This document shows positions 15,200 through 24,228 of a stretch of DNA of 46,418 nucleotides, one piece after another. The first letter of the stretch is position 1; the number at the start of each line of letters is the position of its first letter. The notes beneath the pieces are model-generated. The model was given only the letters and a program-made list of their open reading frames with translations. It made no database searches and was not told where the DNA came from. The stretch covers positions 1 to 46,418 of IMG/VR virus record IMGVR_UViG_3300042922_000799. One strand, 5' to 3'. A program made the translations under genes and the position numbers. The DNA is from a virus.

Positions 15200-15436
15200 G
15201 TGGAAAGGGCCTTTGGTTATAGTCAAATGAGATTCAACTACATTACTGATTATGCTAACAGTATTGCAGAAAGCGCAGTGCAGATGGAAATGGCATGGCA
15301 AAACAGGAAAAATTTTAGAGATGATGTTGATTTGGAAAAATGGTTAATAAGACAGGCAGAAAGCATTGAGCAAGCAATGAAGGAATTATCTACTTACCTT
15401 GAGCCGGTAGATTCTTTTCACGAGGAGGCAACGTGA
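15200..15436 (+). CDS. Early phage protein, unknown
   Basis: 78 residues starting at GTG with AGGAGG 6 nt upstream. Helical, amphipathic composition (YANSIAESAVQMEMAWQNRK, then KWLIRQAESIEQAMKELSTY) suggests a small helical bundle or coiled coil. It resumes plus-strand transcription after the minus-strand cassette. No family recognised. Its stop overlaps the next start. Confidence 0.65.
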   Translation: MERAFGYSQMRFNYITDYANSIAESAVQMEMAWQNRKNFRDDVDLEKWLIRQAESIEQAMKELSTYLEPVDSFHEEAT

Positions 15437-15882
15437 TGATCCGATACTACTGGATACGACTCAGAATGAAGTACCACTACTATGTTAGTCATGACATGGA
15501 TAAATGGCATGAGCTCTGGGAACAGAAAAATAAGCTCAAGAAACGGAGATTTGTAAGGGAAGAAAATGAAGAAAAATGGCTGCTCTTCCTCAGTGCAGTT
15601 GGAATATTCTTAGGCTCGTTAGCCTTGGTGTTCATGGGTATGCTTTATGGTGGTTTCGTTACCATGGCGCTATGGAACGGGATCATATCACCTACGTTTG
15701 GATTCGCTCAGTTGAGTTTTTTTCAGGGGCTGGGACTTGATCTTTTCGTTAGCTATCTCGTTTATAGCAGCAAAAAGTCACGAAAAGATCAAAATGAGTC
15801 AATTTTTCTGGCATTTTTTGAGGCGACGGTTTCCACTACATTGTTTTGGGGCATGGGTTCGCTCATCATGCTGTTTATTTAG
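15436..15882 (+). CDS. Membrane protein, unknown
   Basis: 148 residues: a basic cytosolic N-terminal part (about 45 residues), then hydrophobic segments around LLFLSAVGIFLGSLALVFMG, GLDLFVSYLVY and TTLFWGMGSLIMLFI, so three or four membrane spans. The ATG at 15436 overlaps the previous stop (TGATG) and has GAGGAGG 7 nt before it; a GTG three bases earlier is an alternative. Function unknown. Confidence 0.65.
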   Translation: MIRYYWIRLRMKYHYYVSHDMDKWHELWEQKNKLKKRRFVREENEEKWLLFLSAVGIFLGSLALVFMGMLYGGFVTMALWNGIISPTFGFAQLSFFQGLGLDLFVSYLVYSSKKSRKDQNESIFLAFFEATVSTTLFWGMGSLIMLFI

Positions 15883-15896
15883 AGGGGGTGATAAGA

Positions 15897-16157
15897 ATGA
15901 AAAAGGTCAAGGATCGCTTGCTTCCCGAAGGAGAGCGACCGATTGAAATAGTACTCGGTGAGAATATCGAAAGGTATTTTTTACAGAGTGACTATAGCAG
16001 CCTGACAGCTTTTGCTAATGATCTTGGGTGCGACTCAACTCGCGTCAAAAATGTCATAGAAGGCAAAGCCGTTTTCAGCGCCCAAATATTACAACGCGCA
16101 GCAAGATTGTTGAATATTAAAACAATCGATCTAGTCGAGGATTGGTGTGAGGAATGA
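15897..16157 (+). CDS. HTH-containing regulator, XRE-like
   Basis: 86 residues. The segment SLTAFANDLGCDSTRVKNVI followed by EGKAVFSAQILQRAARLLNI has the length and pattern of an XRE-type helix-turn-helix. The ATG at 15897 follows GAGGGGGTGA. It overlaps the HELMH peptidase gene by 4 nt, an arrangement like ImmR-ImmA regulator/peptidase pairs, but here within the early operon rather than beside the integrase. Confidence 0.65.
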   Translation: MKKVKDRLLPEGERPIEIVLGENIERYFLQSDYSSLTAFANDLGCDSTRVKNVIEGKAVFSAQILQRAARLLNIKTIDLVEDWCEE

Positions 16158-16438
16158 AAGATATTGTAAAAGTAGGGCCAGTATATTACGACGTTACAGA
16201 AAAGCCTTTTATAGAGATTGATGGCGAGCGTAATTTTGCAGGGAGCTGTGACCGCGATGCAACAGAAATAGCTATTTTGGCTGATCTAAGCGATGAGAGA
16301 AAAGAAGCCACGTTTTATCATGAGTTGATGCACGCAATGTTATTTGAAGCAGGCTATTCGCTAGCTGATCATGACGAGGAACTAATCGATCGAGTAAGCA
16401 AGGTATTACATCAAGTAATTGATGATAACTATAAATAA
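16154..16438 (+). CDS. Small zinc metallopeptidase-like protein (HExxH)
   Basis: 94 residues. The motif HELMH at 56-60 in FYHELMHAMLFEAGY is a gluzincin zinc site, and acidic residues in HDEELIDR about 15 residues later could supply the third ligand, as in ImmA/IrrE peptidases and small phage peptidases. The N-terminal part is beta-rich (VGPVYYDVTEKPFIEIDG). Proteins of this kind near DUF2815 genes are common in Firmicute phages. A substrate cannot be read; cleavage of the adjacent HTH protein or of the CI-like repressor is conceivable. Confidence 0.7.
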   Translation: MKDIVKVGPVYYDVTEKPFIEIDGERNFAGSCDRDATEIAILADLSDERKEATFYHELMHAMLFEAGYSLADHDEELIDRVSKVLHQVIDDNYK

Positions 16439-16460
16439 TATTAATTGGAGGAAATTTATT

Positions 16461-17240
16461 ATGAATACAATGACACAACCAACACGAGTAGTTACAGGAG
16501 AGGTACGTTTTTCTTATGTAAGTTTATTATCACCGAAACCGAATGATTTTGGTGGCGATCCGAAATACCAAACAACCATTTTACTTCCAAAATCTGACGT
16601 AGCAACAAAAGCAAAGATCGATGCAGCAATCGAAGCAGCGAAACAAGTAGGGAAAGATAAAAAATGGAGCGGAGTGATCCCGCCGATGGTCGCCTCTCCG
16701 ATCCATGACGGTGACGGCGTACGACCAAGCGATGGCATGCCTTTCGGGCAGGAATGTAAAGGGCATTGGGTGTTTTCTGCATCGACTACACGTAAGCCGG
16801 AGATCATCGACCTAGACGGCAACAGCGTGTTTGACCCGACTCAAATCTACTCAGGCATGTACGGCCGAATCGCTTTGAACTTTGCTGCCTACTCTGCCCA
16901 AGGGAAAAAAGGGGTTGGGTGCTACATTGCGACCAATGTCCAAAAAACGCGTGACGGTAATCCGTTAGGATCATCAGATCCAGATGCAGCGTCTGACTTC
17001 GGCACACAAGTGAACAGCGCGCCAATGTTTAATCAAGCGCCGCCAGCGGCCCCTCAGCCAGAATATGGACAAGCACCTAACGCTGGATGGGCTGCGCCGA
17101 CAGGACAACAGCCAGCATTTAATCCTGCCCCTCCTGTGCAACCGGAGTACGGACAAGTACCGCCCTCTCAACCGGCAATCGATCCAATTACTGGGCAACC
17201 TTTAGGTGGCCATCCTGCAGGTGGCGGGTATGGATACTAA
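16461..17240 (+). CDS. DUF2815 single-stranded DNA-binding protein
   Basis: 259-residue DUF2815-family protein, the phage SSB-like component of this replication cassette. The N-terminal OB-fold region begins VVTGEVRFSYVSLLSPKP and contains KYQTTILLPKSD and the block IYSGMYGRIALNFAAYS. The C-terminal 80 residues are a disordered P/Q/A/G/Y-rich tail (AAPQPEYGQAPNAGWA and repeats of PEYGQ), as SSBs use to recruit partners. The ATG at 16461 follows GGAGG. Overlaps the polymerase gene by 11 nt. Confidence 0.88.
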   Translation: MNTMTQPTRVVTGEVRFSYVSLLSPKPNDFGGDPKYQTTILLPKSDVATKAKIDAAIEAAKQVGKDKKWSGVIPPMVASPIHDGDGVRPSDGMPFGQECKGHWVFSASTTRKPEIIDLDGNSVFDPTQIYSGMYGRIALNFAAYSAQGKKGVGCYIATNVQKTRDGNPLGSSDPDAASDFGTQVNSAPMFNQAPPAAPQPEYGQAPNAGWAAPTGQQPAFNPAPPVQPEYGQVPPSQPAIDPITGQPLGGHPAGGGYGY

Positions 17241-19224
17241 AATCCATTCTCTCTCAATAGATATCGAAACATTTAGCAGTGTAGACATAAAAAAATCGGG
17301 GCTGTACAAGTACGTGCAGTCCCCTGATTTTGAGGTGCTACTTTTTGCCTACTCGATTAACTACGAGCCTACTCGGTTGATTGATTTTACTGCAGGGGGG
17401 CAGCTGCCACAAGATGTTTTCCACGCGTTACTCGATCCTCAGGTGACAAAGCATGCCTACAATGCAGCTTTCGAATGGTATTGCTTAAGCAAACACTTTA
17501 ACGTTGGAGATTCATTAAGGTGGCTTTCTCAATGGCGAGATACACAATTACACGGTCTTTATTGTGGGTTTACGGTAGGGCTTGGCGCAACTGCAGCAGC
17601 AATTGGATTGCCTCAGGATAAGCGGAAACTAGCGACTGGTTCGGCGCTGATCAAGCTATTTTGTACGCCGACGAAACCGACAACGAAAAACGGCAAGCGA
17701 ACTCGAACACTGCCGCACCACGAGCCAGAGAAATGGGAACTCTTTAAAGAATATTGTGTGCAAGATGTCGAAGTCGAAAAAGAAATCTATCTTCGTCTTA
17801 AGCCGTTCCCAGTTTCCGACCAAGAACAGATGCTGTGGGAGTTGGATCAGCAGATAAACGTCACCGGTGTAAAAGTGGACCAGGATCTCGTTCGAAATGC
17901 GATTCGAATGGCCGAGTTATCCGCAGCAGCTTTTAAAGTAGAGGCTGCTAACCTTACTGGATTGTCTAATCCCAACAGCGCGCCTCAGTTGATCGGATGG
18001 CTGAAAGAAAAAGGCATCGAAGTTGATAACCTGCAAAAAGCGACAGTAAAAGAGTTGCTTGAAAGCGACATTGATGACGAGGTGCGTCGAGTCCTTGAGC
18101 TTAGACAGGAGATGTCCAAAACAAGCGTTAAAAAGTATCAAGCGATGGAGGCGAGTGTTTGCAATGACGGACGTGTACGAGGCTTGCTGCAGTTTTATGG
18201 CGCAAACCGGACGGGGCGATGGGCAGGGCGCTTAGTTCAGGTGCAAAATCTGCCACGTAATTATATCGAGGAGCTAACTTTTGCCCGTGATCAAGTAAAA
18301 GGCGGTAAGAGTAAAGCAATAGAGTTTTGCTTTGGTAGTGTCTCGGACACCTTATCTCAGCTGATCCGTACGGCGTTTATCCCGACGCCCGGAAACTATT
18401 TCATCGTGTCAGATTTCAGTGCGATTGAAGCGCGCGTGATTGCTTGGCTGGCGGGGGAAAATTGGCGGATGGACGTTTTTCGGACACATGGGAAGATTTA
18501 CGAAGCTTCGGCTTCTCAGATGTTTGGTGTTCCGATTGAAAAAATCAGTAAAGGGAATCCGGAGTACGAACTACGCCAAAAAGGCAAAGTTGCTGAATTG
18601 GCATTAGGTTATCAAGGAAGCAGCGGGGCACTGATTGCGATGGGGGCCTTAAAAATGGGCTTGTCCGAAGAAGAGTTGCCGGACATTGTGCGACGGTGGC
18701 GGTCGTCCAATAAGCGGATTGTGGATCTGTGGTATACGTTGGAAAATGCAGCGCTTGAAGTCATGCATACAGGACAACCTGTAGGGGTCCGTGGACTGAT
18801 TTTAAAAAGGGAGTTCGACCTGACGACTGGACTAGATTTTCTCACAGTCACTTTGCCGAGTCAGCGTAAGTTGTATTATGTAAAACCGTTCCTTGGCCAA
18901 AATGATTGGGGCAAAGAATCACTGAATTACTGGGGGATGGATCAGACAACGAAGAAATGGGGAAAGGTTTCTTCGTATGGCGGCAAGCTCGTCGAGAACA
19001 TTGTACAAGCGATCGCTCGAGACTGTTTGGCTGTTACTCTTGTCCGTTTACACCAAAGAGGTTGGCAGACAGTGATGCATGTCCATGACGAAGTGGTGCT
19101 AGATGTACCGCGTAATGTATCGATGGATGAAGTCGTTGCTGTGATGGGTGAGACGATTGGCTGGGCAGAAGGGTTGCCGCTTGGGGCGGATGCTTTTACA
19201 GCTGAATACTATAAAAAAGATTAA
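17230..19224 (+). CDS. A-family DNA polymerase with 3'-5' exonuclease
   Basis: 664 residues. The exonuclease domain begins SIDIETFSSVDIKKSG (DxE motif). Polymerase motif A is DFSAIEARVIAWLAGE, motif B lies in RQKGKVAELALGYQGS, and motif C is VMHVHDEVVLDVP. The protein is PolI-like but lacks a 5' nuclease domain. The ATG at 17230, inside the SSB gene, was preferred because AGGTGGCGGGT is upstream; a longer frame from 17206 is less likely. It is the replicative polymerase of the phage and sits in one operon with clamp, SSB and primase-helicase genes. Confidence 0.95.
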   Translation: MDTKIHSLSIDIETFSSVDIKKSGLYKYVQSPDFEVLLFAYSINYEPTRLIDFTAGGQLPQDVFHALLDPQVTKHAYNAAFEWYCLSKHFNVGDSLRWLSQWRDTQLHGLYCGFTVGLGATAAAIGLPQDKRKLATGSALIKLFCTPTKPTTKNGKRTRTLPHHEPEKWELFKEYCVQDVEVEKEIYLRLKPFPVSDQEQMLWELDQQINVTGVKVDQDLVRNAIRMAELSAAAFKVEAANLTGLSNPNSAPQLIGWLKEKGIEVDNLQKATVKELLESDIDDEVRRVLELRQEMSKTSVKKYQAMEASVCNDGRVRGLLQFYGANRTGRWAGRLVQVQNLPRNYIEELTFARDQVKGGKSKAIEFCFGSVSDTLSQLIRTAFIPTPGNYFIVSDFSAIEARVIAWLAGENWRMDVFRTHGKIYEASASQMFGVPIEKISKGNPEYELRQKGKVAELALGYQGSSGALIAMGALKMGLSEEELPDIVRRWRSSNKRIVDLWYTLENAALEVMHTGQPVGVRGLILKREFDLTTGLDFLTVTLPSQRKLYYVKPFLGQNDWGKESLNYWGMDQTTKKWGKVSSYGGKLVENIVQAIARDCLAVTLVRLHQRGWQTVMHVHDEVVLDVPRNVSMDEVVAVMGETIGWAEGLPLGADAFTAEYYKKD

Positions 19225-19237
19225 AGGATAGACGCGT

Positions 19238-21667
19238 ATGCAAATGCAATTTGACCGAAAAATAATACTATCAAGTGCCGGCAGCCGAAAGGCAACTGTT
19301 TGGCCAAGTCAAAGCATGTACTGGTCGGAAATGGTCGAACGCTTGCGCATGGCTGTCCGGGGACAAGAAACAATCGAGGAGTATTTCAACTTATCGAAAA
19401 GAGAACAGGATGAGTTAAAGGATGTCGGTGGCTTTGTCGGCGGCTCCTTAATAGATCGAAGGAGAAAAGCAAGCCACGTTGCTGGACGTGATCTAGTTAC
19501 CTTGGACTTAGACAATATCCCTGACCGAGGTACCAAAGATGTACTGCAACGTATTCAGGGGTTGGGCTGTGGCTATGCCGTATACAGCACAAGAAAGCAC
19601 GTTGAAAATAAGCCGAGGCTTAGGGTAATCGTTCCTTTGAATAGAACAGCGACAGCGGATGAATACGAGCCAATTGCCAGAAAGCTCGCTGAGCTGATTG
19701 GTATAACCCTAGCTGATCCGACTACGTTTGAGGCGAGCCGTTTAATGTATTGGCCAAGCTGCAGTGCTAACAGTGAATATGTGTTTCATTATGGCGATAA
19801 GCCGTTACTTGATACGGATGGCATGCTGGCAATGTATCAGAACTGGCAAAACATTGACGAGTGGCCGCAAGTTCCCGGCAGTGAAAACACACATGTCCGG
19901 CTAGCAGCTAAACAAGGGAATCCCCTTGAGAAAAAAGGTGTGATCGGCGCTTTTTGTCGAACGTACAACATTTACCAAGCAATTGAAACATTTTTACCGG
20001 GGATATACACGCAGACCGCAGATCTCACTCGTCTTACGTATGTAGGTGGCTCAACGGTTGGCGGAGCGATCGTTTATCAAGATGGCTTGTTTCTTTTCTC
20101 GCATCATGCGACAGATCCGTGTAGCGGTCGGCTAGTGAATGCATTCGACTTGGTCCGTTTACACATGTTCGGTGATCAGGATACCGAAGCGAAGCCAGAC
20201 ACACCTGTGAACAAAATGCCTTCATTCATGGCTATGAGTGCTTTTGCTTTGAACCAAGCAGGCGTGGCCGACATTCTTAATAAGGAACGTTACGAACAAG
20301 CGCGGGCAGATTTTGGTATTGATCCTAGCAGTAATAGCGCGGCAGGATCTCCGGAAGAGTATGGACCTCTAGAAGAATATGACTCAAACTGGGTGAGTAA
20401 ATTAGAAATAAGCGCGACAGGTGCGCCGAAGAAGACAATCGACAATGTGATGATTGTCTTAGAGAATGATCCCGCACTGCGTGGCAGAATCGCCTATGAC
20501 GAATTTGCGAACCGCGGGATGGTTTTGGGCGCTTTGCCTTGGAACAAAGAAACTGAAAAGCGTGAGTGGACAGATTTCGACGATGCAGGGATCCTAAACT
20601 ACATGGAGAAAATCATCCAAGTTGGAACGCCTCAGAAGATCGAGAACGCATTGAAATTAGTTTCTTTCAACAATGCGTTTAATGAAGTAAGGGACTATCT
20701 TAACGGTTTGCAGTGGGATGGTATTCCGCGTTTAGACACCTTGTTTATCGATTATTTGGGCGCAGAAGACAACATTTACACGCGTGCAGCGAGTAGAAAA
20801 TCATTTACTGCTGCGGTGGCCAGAGTGTTGGATCCGGGATGCAAGTACGACTATATGCCAATTTTGTACGGATCCCAAGGATTAGGGAAATCCACTTTTA
20901 TCAAGTACCTTGGCAAAGATTGGTTTAGCGATAACCTGCAGACGGTCGAAGGGAAAGAAGCAGCTGAATTGATCCAAGGTGTTTGGATTGTTGAGATGGG
21001 TGAGTTGACAGGGCTGACTAAATCCGAAGTAAACGCCACAAAGCAATTTTTAAGTCGAACAGAAGACATTTTTAGGCAAGCGTACGGAAAGCGTACAGCA
21101 AAATTTCCACGAAAATGTGTTTTCTTTGGTACGACGAACAACTGGGAATTTCTAAAGGATAAAACAGGTGATCGTCGATATTGGCCAATTGTTTGCAGCA
21201 TACAGTCGCCGAAAAAAAGTATCTTCAATGATCTCAAAGGTGAAGTTGATCAGATATACGCAGAAGCGATGATCCGATACAAAGAAAATGAGCAGTTGTT
21301 CCTAAGCGGAGAAGCCGAGGAAATGGCGAAGAACGCCCAAGAAGAGCATAGGGAATCTAGTGCAAAAGAAGGGCTGATTATCGAATTTGTCAATCGACCA
21401 GTACCTGTTGATTGGGATAAAAAGAGTGTTGCCGAGAGGCGTATGTATTGGGGCGGGGAGTTCGGACAGCCGAACGTTGAGACCGTACCGCGGCGCAAGA
21501 TTTGTGCAGCAGAGGTGTGGACGGAATGTCTGCAAGGAGACATCAAATACATGAAGAAATCGGACACAAGAGAGATCAATGAAATTCTTGAGTCTATGAA
21601 GGGCTGGCAGAGAGTTGCAACTCTCAGATGCGGACCGTACGGAGTGCAAAGAGGCTTCATTAAATAA
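19238..21667 (+). CDS. Primase-helicase, VapE-type ATPase
   Basis: 809 residues. The N-terminal third looks like an archaeo-eukaryotic primase-type domain (VTLDLDNIPD with acidic pair, then YAVYSTRKHVENKPRLRVI). The C-terminal part is a VapE-type superfamily 3 helicase/ATPase: Walker A GSQGLGKST near residues 545-553, Walker B region IVEMGELTG, and FFGTTNN (sensor) with GDRRYWP (arginine finger region). It should prime and unwind at the origin; the iteron region lies right behind the gene. Ribosome site AAAGGA before the ATG; an ATG 6 bases later is possible. Confidence 0.92.
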   Translation: MQMQFDRKIILSSAGSRKATVWPSQSMYWSEMVERLRMAVRGQETIEEYFNLSKREQDELKDVGGFVGGSLIDRRRKASHVAGRDLVTLDLDNIPDRGTKDVLQRIQGLGCGYAVYSTRKHVENKPRLRVIVPLNRTATADEYEPIARKLAELIGITLADPTTFEASRLMYWPSCSANSEYVFHYGDKPLLDTDGMLAMYQNWQNIDEWPQVPGSENTHVRLAAKQGNPLEKKGVIGAFCRTYNIYQAIETFLPGIYTQTADLTRLTYVGGSTVGGAIVYQDGLFLFSHHATDPCSGRLVNAFDLVRLHMFGDQDTEAKPDTPVNKMPSFMAMSAFALNQAGVADILNKERYEQARADFGIDPSSNSAAGSPEEYGPLEEYDSNWVSKLEISATGAPKKTIDNVMIVLENDPALRGRIAYDEFANRGMVLGALPWNKETEKREWTDFDDAGILNYMEKIIQVGTPQKIENALKLVSFNNAFNEVRDYLNGLQWDGIPRLDTLFIDYLGAEDNIYTRAASRKSFTAAVARVLDPGCKYDYMPILYGSQGLGKSTFIKYLGKDWFSDNLQTVEGKEAAELIQGVWIVEMGELTGLTKSEVNATKQFLSRTEDIFRQAYGKRTAKFPRKCVFFGTTNNWEFLKDKTGDRRYWPIVCSIQSPKKSIFNDLKGEVDQIYAEAMIRYKENEQLFLSGEAEEMAKNAQEEHRESSAKEGLIIEFVNRPVPVDWDKKSVAERRMYWGGEFGQPNVETVPRRKICAAEVWTECLQGDIKYMKKSDTREINEILESMKGWQRVATLRCGPYGVQRGFIK

Positions 21668-21688
21668 CAGAAAATCAGGCTAGCAAAG

Positions 21689-21956
21689 TGTAAACATTCT
21701 CAGCTTTTGTAAACATTCCTTGCAAACGAACATTTCTGAGAATGTTTACAATGTTACAGGAATGTTTACACAGAATGTTTACAGAAAAACCCTTGTATAT
21801 CAATACCTATATCTATTTGTAAACATTGTAAACATTTTATTACTAAGAGTTATAAATTAGGTAAATTAGGTAGTATTAGGCAATTTATGCGCGTACCTAA
21901 TTTACCTAAATAGCCTAATTCATAAAAGATATAGGATTTTTCCCAGAATGTTTACA
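21689..21956. repeat. Iteron cluster and inverted repeat, probable replication origin
   Basis: Eight exact copies of TGTAAACATT occur in 268 bp: direct at 21689, 21708, 21818 and 21827, inverted at 21741, 21761, 21774 and 21947. The spacing between neighbours is often 19-20 nt or 13 nt. A perfect 15-bp inverted repeat, TAGGTAAATTAGGTA (21858-21872) and its complement (21894-21908), flanks 21 nt. The surrounding DNA is very A+T-rich and without a gene from 21668 to 21993. Iterons plus AT-rich DNA directly behind the primase-helicase gene indicate an origin of replication. Confidence 0.75.
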
Positions 21957-21993
21957 TCTAGAATTCAAATAATAAAACAAGCAGGTGATTTGT

Positions 21994-22290
21994 TTGAGAG
22001 AAAAAGATATCGAAGCACATTTGCGAGATCAGGTTAAACGTCACGGCGGGATCGCCTACAAGTTTGAGTCGCCGGGCAACATCGGCGTACCAGACAGAAT
22101 TGTCATCCTCCCCAGAGGTAGAATCATTTTTGTGGAATTAAAAGCCCCGGGGCAAAAACCTCGACCAACCCAAGTGAGGCAGATGCAGCGATTAGGTTTT
22201 CTTGGCTGTGATGTGCGAGTGATTGATTCGAAAGAGAAGGTAGACGAATTTATTGACGAGGTGAAGCTGAATGAAGTTCACGCCACATAA
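21994..22290 (+). CDS. VRR-NUC domain nuclease
   Basis: 98-residue single-domain VRR-NUC (PD-(D/E)XK) nuclease. GNIGVPDRIVILPRG and IIFVELKAPGQKPRPTQ contain the PD and E-x-K active-site pieces. Standalone phage VRR-NUC proteins are known as structure-specific nucleases that may cut Holliday junctions. TTG at 21994 was chosen because AGGTGA lies 7 nt upstream; GTG at 21985 is the alternative. It overlaps the helicase gene by 20 nt. Confidence 0.88.
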   Translation: MREKDIEAHLRDQVKRHGGIAYKFESPGNIGVPDRIVILPRGRIIFVELKAPGQKPRPTQVRQMQRLGFLGCDVRVIDSKEKVDEFIDEVKLNEVHAT

Positions 22291-23653
22291 CTACCAAGCT
22301 TACTGCATTGATCGTGTGATAAATCTTCCAGCAGTCGGTTTGTTGTTAGATATGGGACTCGGAAAGACGGTTATTACCTTAAGCGCCATTGCCGAGCTAA
22401 AATTTGCGAGGTTTCAAGTGTCCAAAGTGTTGATCATCGCACCAAAGAAAGTCGCCGAGAGTACTTGGGCTAACGAGCGAGAGAAATGGGACCACTTGTC
22501 ATTGCTACGGATCTCGACCGTGCTAGGCAGTGTAACAAAGCGTGTGAGAGCATTGAACACGCCCGCAGACATTTACATCATCAACCGAGAAAATGTTGCG
22601 TGGCTAGTTGACTATTACCAGCACGACTGGCCGTTTGATATGGTCGTTATCGACGAGTTTAGCAGCTTTAAAAATCATCAGTCACAACGATTTAAGGCGT
22701 TGAAAGCTATACGGCCACGTATTAAAAGGATCGTAGGTCTTACTGGTACACCAGCGCCAAATGGCCTCATCGATCTGTGGGCACAGGTTTATCTCTTGGA
22801 TCAAGGGCAGCGGCTAGGCAAAAATATCGGAGGATTTAGAGAGCGGTATTTTGAGCCAGATCAGCGCAGCCGCGATCGGATTTTCAGTTACAAGCCGAAA
22901 TCGACAACAGAGAATGTAATCAACGATTTGATCGGTGATATTTGCATCAGCATGAAGGCAGAGGACTATCTGGAATTGCCGTCAATCACATATGATATCG
23001 TGCCGGTTGCATTGGACAATAAAGCCCAAAAAGCTTACGAGAAACTTGAAACGGAAATGTTACTGGAAGTAGACGAATCGACAATTGATGCAGGCAGTGC
23101 AGCAGTTTTAACAAATAAGCTATTGCAACTAAGCAACGGGGCTGTTTATGACGAGACCCGCGAAGTTGTTGAGATCCATAAGGCGAAAATCGAAGTGTTG
23201 CAAGAAACTGTCGAACAACTCGGCGGAAAGCCAGCACTGGTTTTTTACAATTTTCAACACGATAAGCAGCGAATCTTGGCAGCTTTGAGCAAATCAAAGT
23301 TAAAGATACGGGAACTAAAAACACCGCAGGATGAAAAAGACTGGAACAATCGGGAAATAGATTTATTGCTAGCCCATCCGGCAAGTGCGGCATACGGACT
23401 GAACTTGCAACAGGGTGGAAACCACGTGATCTGGTTTGGCCTCAACTGGTCCTTAGAACTTTATCAACAGGCCAATAAGAGGCTGCACAGGCAAGGTCAA
23501 ACCGAAAAGGTGATCATCCACCATTTGGTGACTCAAAACACACGAGACGAGGACGTGATGACCGCATTGAGCAATAAAGAGGCCACACAGGACACGTTGA
23601 TGGAATCACTAAAAGCCCGAATCAGGGAAGCGAAAGAAGCAGGAGGCGGTTAA
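22271..23653 (+). CDS. SNF2-family DEAD/DEAH-box helicase
   Basis: 460-residue superfamily 2 ATPase. Motif I is LLDMGLGKT (residues 25-33), the Walker B box is VVIDEFSSFKN, motif III GLTGTPAPNGL, and the C-terminal helicase half has QQANKRLHRQGQTEKV (motif VI with arginine finger). It belongs to the replication/recombination module with the VRR-NUC nuclease directly before it, a fixed pair in such phages; a joint role in branch migration and resolution is inferred. Confidence 0.92.
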   Translation: MKFTPHNYQAYCIDRVINLPAVGLLLDMGLGKTVITLSAIAELKFARFQVSKVLIIAPKKVAESTWANEREKWDHLSLLRISTVLGSVTKRVRALNTPADIYIINRENVAWLVDYYQHDWPFDMVVIDEFSSFKNHQSQRFKALKAIRPRIKRIVGLTGTPAPNGLIDLWAQVYLLDQGQRLGKNIGGFRERYFEPDQRSRDRIFSYKPKSTTENVINDLIGDICISMKAEDYLELPSITYDIVPVALDNKAQKAYEKLETEMLLEVDESTIDAGSAAVLTNKLLQLSNGAVYDETREVVEIHKAKIEVLQETVEQLGGKPALVFYNFQHDKQRILAALSKSKLKIRELKTPQDEKDWNNREIDLLLAHPASAAYGLNLQQGGNHVIWFGLNWSLELYQQANKRLHRQGQTEKVIIHHLVTQNTRDEDVMTALSNKEATQDTLMESLKARIREAKEAGGG

Positions 23654-23654
23654 T

Positions 23655-24176
23655 TTGGAAAAACACATTTATGAATTACCGGATCATCAGTTAAATACTT
23701 TAGCCGATAAAGTCAGCAAGAATCTGATTGATCACGAAATGAGCCAGCGGAAAAAAGTGAAAGACTACGCGTATCATAATACCCGGCTGCTGCTAAGAAA
23801 TTACAATACACTAAAACGTCACTGCGAAATCGTGAACATGCAGCTGAACGAAGATTTAGGCGAGATCTGGAGCGATTGGCGCTTTGACCTCAACACACTT
23901 TTGGAAAACAAGGCAAAAACAGCGAAGCTGATGCGTCACGTTGATTTTGCCCTCGAGGCATTGAAAGAAAGCGACGAGGCTGCCTACTACTTGATCAAGC
24001 GGAAATATTTGTCAGTGAACAGGGATTGTGCAGATGTTGTGATTGCTGATGAGTACAGTGAGTTGGAAGGGCAAGAAATTTCTCGCCGAGGTATATCGAA
24101 GAGGATTAAAGCGGCTTGTACCGAATTAGCTATCTTACTTTTCGGAGCGGATATGATCCTTCTAAAAATGGAATAG
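23655..24176 (+). CDS. ArpU/RinA-like late transcription regulator
   Basis: 173 residues starting at TTG with AGGAGGCGG 5 nt upstream. Mostly helical and basic, with a C-terminal sigma-region-4-like helix-turn-helix (EYSELEGQEISRRGISKRIK, then AACTELAILLFG). Size, position as the last gene before terS, and the repeat-flanked promoter right behind its stop match late-gene activators of the ArpU/RinA type. No diagnostic motif fixes the family, so this is a positional plus pattern assignment. Confidence 0.65.
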   Translation: MEKHIYELPDHQLNTLADKVSKNLIDHEMSQRKKVKDYAYHNTRLLLRNYNTLKRHCEIVNMQLNEDLGEIWSDWRFDLNTLLENKAKTAKLMRHVDFALEALKESDEAAYYLIKRKYLSVNRDCADVVIADEYSELEGQEISRRGISKRIKAACTELAILLFGADMILLKME

Positions 24177-24222
24177 TACCAAGTCGGTTCCACATTGGTA
24201 TCCACTTCCATGTTATTATGAT
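24175..24222 (+). promoter_or_regulatory. Putative activator-dependent late promoter
   Basis: Tandem 11-bp repeats GGTTCCACATT (24186-24196) and GGTATCCACTT (24197-24207) abut, with a weaker third copy AGTACCAAGTC at 24175-24185. They lead into TATGAT at 24217-24222 as a -10; TTGGTA at 24195-24200 is a poor -35 inside the repeats. One-turn repeats in the -35 region suggest an activator, most simply the ArpU-like product encoded next door. Confidence 0.6.
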
Positions 24223-24228
24223 AGTGTG

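Noticed and set aside
21689-21956. CRISPR array in the TGTAAACATT repeats
   Set aside because: The repeats are 10 bp, in both orientations and irregularly spaced, with no unique 30-bp spacers or cas genes.
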